Shown: positions 62,001 through 64,000 of the stretch, piece by piece
Position numbering within the stretch: the stretch's first letter is position 1
Layout: each line of letters starts with the position of its first letter
NCBI GenBank assembly: GCA_965221415.1
Contig: OZ244887.1
Span: 372,001-436,000 of the forward strand
DNA length: 64,000 nt
Reading direction: 5' to 3'
Origin: UBA8337 sp965221415
GTDB taxonomy: Bacteria; Pseudomonadota; Alphaproteobacteria; RS24
Notes under the pieces: generated by a model
The model's database searches: none
What the model was told of the DNA's origin: nothing
The model's input: only the letters and a program-made list of their open reading frames with translations
Program-made: the position numbers and the translations under genes

Positions 62001-62706
62001 TGATGAGAAGCCGCCTGTTTTGCCGAATGCGTTGTCGCCGAACCAGAATGAGGTGCGCACGGAAAGTTTTGGTGTCGGGGCGTATCTGGCAGACACGCTT
62101 GGGGTTCTTCGTTATGAGGTGAATGCGAGCACATCCGCTGTGGCTTTTGAGAGTATGCGGGGGGTGAATTTCAATGGCGTGGCTGATTTTGTGACGGCTG
62201 ATTGGGATGGTGTGGCGACGTCGGCTTCGATGCGATTGGCGTGGCCGATTTTAAAGGACACGCATTTGTTGCGCTTTGAGGCGGGTACGGATTACTTCTC
62301 GCTTGAGCAGGATGATTTTACCGAGCAGACGAGTTTTGTTGTCAGTCCGGGTCTTGCGTTGCGGGTGCGCGATGGCAATTCTGATATGACGAGCAATTTT
62401 ATTGGTGTGCGGGGTGGCTATAGAAGCGGCGGCGGGGACCCGAGCGCGGTTGTTTGGGAGCCGAATTATTATGTTGGCTTCCGTTCTGTTGAGGGCTACA
62501 CGCCTTATAGCGGGCGCGCTAATTTTGTTGGCGATGATACCGCGTTTGACCTGACATCAGCGGGTGACATGGAAGACACGACCGAGATAGGTCTCGGCGT
62601 TGCGGCGCATAATGATTATTTTGCCTTTGAGTTTAACTATCGTGGCAAGTTTAGCGAAGATGAAGAAACGCATGGCGGCGGCGTGACCCTACGCTTGTTG
62701 TTTTAA
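59047..62706 (+). CDS. Large autotransporter (type Va secretion)
   Basis: 1219 residues starting with GTG behind AGAGGTG. Signal peptide to about residue 22 (AFA). The passenger, about 23-920, is very rich in Asp, Gly and Ala and shows beta-helix-like N-G repeats (NRGTILADG, NEGMISAIV, NRGMVSATS). A linker with QLLPHYG leads to an autotransporter beta-barrel from about 930 (DSWVQQFGDYRKQ) ending in LRLLF. The barrel inserts in the outer membrane; the passenger is displayed or released. No protease or adhesin motif was recognised. Confidence 0.87.
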   Translation: MSFRIRLLAIILTLPFAPAFAFDVTGDAGDADAAASVQTSTSPADVGNIIIEGTPTSDDAALHVDSDEDINVRGAIIIRDRDENGDPSMTPLTDAIGVKVDTALGASSPVRLHGGGSIFIDEVQGRNVDADSDSILEGSHALDGANQRIGLWVDATIMDALIGEVDSEIRVEGNGDASNIVAGILIGARLDDDLDLSTDISIFGDNAFGVDINAAIGGNYRQRGNIIDVRGENSVGIDVGGEISGSLQIEGLVNATGYSTYSILVPHGTDESALTPAINNAERRRGGSAVNIRQNVERGVIINGAVNTVLTSDERDELIDISEARTDADGNLVDVTGMKDEPYHYDANRAAGRITSHGEADGEAALKITGDLGTSGGSTRETFLDTTNDDADAADALDLYDSTQEFSYTHGLINRGTILADGLYDGFKANALFADGATIHGGIYTSGSISAQAQNADATAVHLEDVTLSDGLRSDDIVFLNEGMISAIVSTHTGADASKTASSDSAIAVRVANPFTATGTPNFVNRGMVSATSAFTTAATSDMAAQTMVGDNAIAFDFSALTSNHNLTQEMRRDDSQVIGRDEFLAGGDLDIDRSGDIGEDTNGNRINIADGRIDTRDVAAPSIVGDVRFGAGAQTFTMMAGTMAGDISFGDGADVFLLGNSMQDDANDVDDASDDYTAPTTVFLGAITNSSGNLIIRAGGQDAAVADEKTRLHFFGQEEFFVQETYTGLAVAELTLSEQADLRFTIDPNAPGFVPETDAILNVTNFTIMPLEDEVTISPFVSTLIERDSVRLRLLESSADLSGHASTIGARLSDTGRPFVYNVELGIDETTGMNDAIAADFRLKTGAELGLNPTETAALSAVFSQFRANANLETAITNITDGADFRAYYGQLLPHYGDGTMKQLASLADATTGAVAQHLQISAAGGRSDGDSWVQQFGDYRKQDSTDNNDTVSGTSYGLALGYDAPVGFLDALGLYTQMNFTSVDEKPPVLPNALSPNQNEVRTESFGVGAYLADTLGVLRYEVNASTSAVAFESMRGVNFNGVADFVTADWDGVATSASMRLAWPILKDTHLLRFEAGTDYFSLEQDDFTEQTSFVVSPGLALRVRDGNSDMTSNFIGVRGGYRSGGGDPSAVVWEPNYYVGFRSVEGYTPYSGRANFVGDDTAFDLTSAGDMEDTTEIGLGVAAHNDYFAFEFNYRGKFSEDEETHGGGVTLRLLF

Positions 62707-63387
62707 TTAAAGCGCGTCAAATAATTTTGGTTTCAGGGATTTTGCGGCCTCGGCGAATTCGGCGTAATCGTCGATAATCGCGTCGGCTTGCAACGCCTCG
62801 AGGCTGACGTGCCGATAGCCGAAGCTGACGCAAATCGTGGCGACATTGGCAGCCCGCGCACTTTGCGTATCGGCTTCGCTATCGCCGACCATGATGGCAT
62901 CTTGCGGGTCGCAATCAAGACGGCGCAACGCCTCTTGAATAGGGTCAGGGTCAGGCTTTCTTGTGGGCAATGTGTCGCCGCCAACCAGCGTATCGAAATA
63001 AGTGTGTAGCCCAAGGCGGAATAATAATTTGGTCGATAGGCCTTCGCGCTTATTGGTGACGACGGCCAGTTTGATATTGGCGGCTTTGGCGGCATCTAAG
63101 ACAGCTATCAGATGAGGATAAACGCGGGTATGCACGTCGATGTTTTCTTCGTACCAAGCGATGAACTCTTGCGTGTTGGCGGCGAGTTTTTCACCGTCCC
63201 ATGTGATGCCGTTTTCGGCCAGTCCGCGTTGCAAAATCATTTGCGCACCGCCGCCAATCATATTGTGGATGGTCTCATCTGGCACGGCATCCAATCCGTT
63301 TTTGTGCAGAATATGGTTCATCGCAGCATGCAAATCGGGCTTGGTGTCGGCCAGAGTGCCGTCGAGGTCAAAAAGCAGGGCGGCCAT
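62707..63387 (-). CDS. gph: Phosphoglycolate phosphatase, HAD family
   Basis: 226 residues from the ATG at 63387 with a GGAG site; ATG at 63399 is in frame. HAD motifs: FDLDGTLADTKPDL (Asp7, Asp9), VVTNKREG and MVGDSEADTQSA. It removes 2-phosphoglycolate or related phosphates. It lies immediately against the autotransporter gene, convergent. Confidence 0.9.
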   Translation of the reverse strand: MAALLFDLDGTLADTKPDLHAAMNHILHKNGLDAVPDETIHNMIGGGAQMILQRGLAENGITWDGEKLAANTQEFIAWYEENIDVHTRVYPHLIAVLDAAKAANIKLAVVTNKREGLSTKLLFRLGLHTYFDTLVGGDTLPTRKPDPDPIQEALRRLDCDPQDAIMVGDSEADTQSARAANVATICVSFGYRHVSLEALQADAIIDDYAEFAEAAKSLKPKLFDAL

Positions 63388-63447
63388 AAACGGCTCCATT
63401 GTTGATAGTGGTTGATAGGCGAATATGGGTCATGCTACATCCGATTC

Positions 63448-64000
63448 ATGGCATCACGACACCTTTTTCTTATGTTCATCATTTGTTTGGTTTGGGGGTT
63501 TACCTTTGTCGCAGGCAAGGCGGGGGTAACCGAGATTCCACCGATGCTGTTTACGGGCTTGCGTTATCTTTTGCTGTCGATTTTGCTCGTGCCGTTTTTG
63601 CAGATTGTATCTGGCCACATGCCGCAGGTGATTTTCATTTCCATCACGATGGGGTCGGCGCATTTTGCGTTATTTTATGGCGGCATGTCGGTTGCGGAGA
63701 ACGTCTCGTCTATCGCGGTGGCGACGCAGCTTGGCGTGCCGATTAGCACGATATTTTCGATTATCTTTCTCAATGAGCAAGTCGGGTGGAAGCGTTGGCT
63801 CGGCATTGCCATGTCGTTTGGCGGGGTGATGATTATCAGCTTTGACCCTGCTGTTATCAATGAGCGACTTGGACTGGTTATGGTGGTTGGCGCGGCGTTT
63901 ATTGGCGCAGGCGGCACGATTGTCATGAAGCAGATTAAAGACACGGGCGTTTATCAAATGCAGGCGTGGATTGCTACTTTGAGTTGGCCGTCTTTGTTTG
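63448..64000 (+). CDS. EamA/DMT family transporter, cut by the window end
   Basis: The open frame from ATG 63448 runs past base 64000, giving about 184 residues with at least five membrane segments. Features: FIICLVWGFTFVAGKAGV, GLRYLLLSILL and VATQLGVPISTIFSIIFLNE, as in drug/metabolite transporters. The substrate is unknown. Confidence 0.88.
   Translation, partial: MASRHLFLMFIICLVWGFTFVAGKAGVTEIPPMLFTGLRYLLLSILLVPFLQIVSGHMPQVIFISITMGSAHFALFYGGMSVAENVSSIAVATQLGVPISTIFSIIFLNEQVGWKRWLGIAMSFGGVMIISFDPAVINERLGLVMVVGAAFIGAGGTIVMKQIKDTGVYQMQAWIATLSWPSLF

Overview
The window reads as chromosomal DNA of a marine-type alphaproteobacterium of moderate GC, gene-dense on both strands. SAR116/Puniceispirillum-like is my best guess, but that is inference from gene content only. 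The evidence for the class is a gene transfer agent (GTA) cluster in the classic g1-g15 order, the cycHJKL (ccmI-ccmE-ccmF-ccmH) - two-component - glnE neighbourhood, a DUF2849-cysI-DUF934 sulfite reductase operon, DUF1491, DUF6456 and DUF1289 proteins, and a perfect CtrA-type box. I saw no tRNA, rRNA, CRISPR array or insertion sequence. No gene-free stretch exceeds about 215 bases.

Layout. (1) 0-4.3 kb: acyl-CoA synthetase, a crotonase, an MFS transporter and a winged-helix regulator. (2) 4.4-5.7 kb: an AT-rich promoter region with a CtrA box, then two overlapping genes that together look like the GTA activator GafA (DnaA-domain-IV-like protein plus DUF6456 protein, the GafY/GafZ arrangement of Caulobacter). 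(3) 5.7-13.3 kb: sufE, DUF1491, an MscS channel, a sulfite reductase operon with an inverted repeat upstream, an NMT1/THI5-type ABC transporter and a YcgN-like protein. (4) 13.4-26.9 kb: the GTA structural cluster, with small and large terminase, portal, protease, capsid, connectors, tail tube, two tail chaperones, a very short protein in the tape-measure slot, distal tail, hub, NlpC/P60 peptidase, the giant tip protein and a DUF2793 protein. (5) 27-36 kb: nitroreductase, cytochrome c maturation, a two-component system and glnE. (6) 36-47.7 kb: five acyl-CoA dehydrogenases (two adjacent unequal pairs and one single), a second crotonase, dusA, TauE, phosphohexomutase, cobA, DUF1289 and an ABM-fold protein. 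(7) 47.7-55.1 kb: an Mrp/Mbh-like antiporter operon with three D-type subunits and no full-length MrpA. (8) 55-64 kb: SDR, LLM flavin enzyme, acyl-CoA synthetase, a large autotransporter, phosphoglycolate phosphatase and a truncated EamA transporter.

How it fits together. The most notable theme is that the likely GTA master regulators, with a CtrA-type promoter, lie only about 8 kb from a complete GTA structural cluster. In Rhodobacter capsulatus, as I recall, gafA lies well away from the structural genes. CtrA would switch on gafYZ, whose products would activate the single rightward GTA operon. The GTA itself appears intact apart from a strikingly short tape-measure candidate. The second theme is acyl-CoA catabolism: synthetases, paired dehydrogenases, crotonases and an MFE-2-like SDR suggest degradation of branched or polycyclic side chains.
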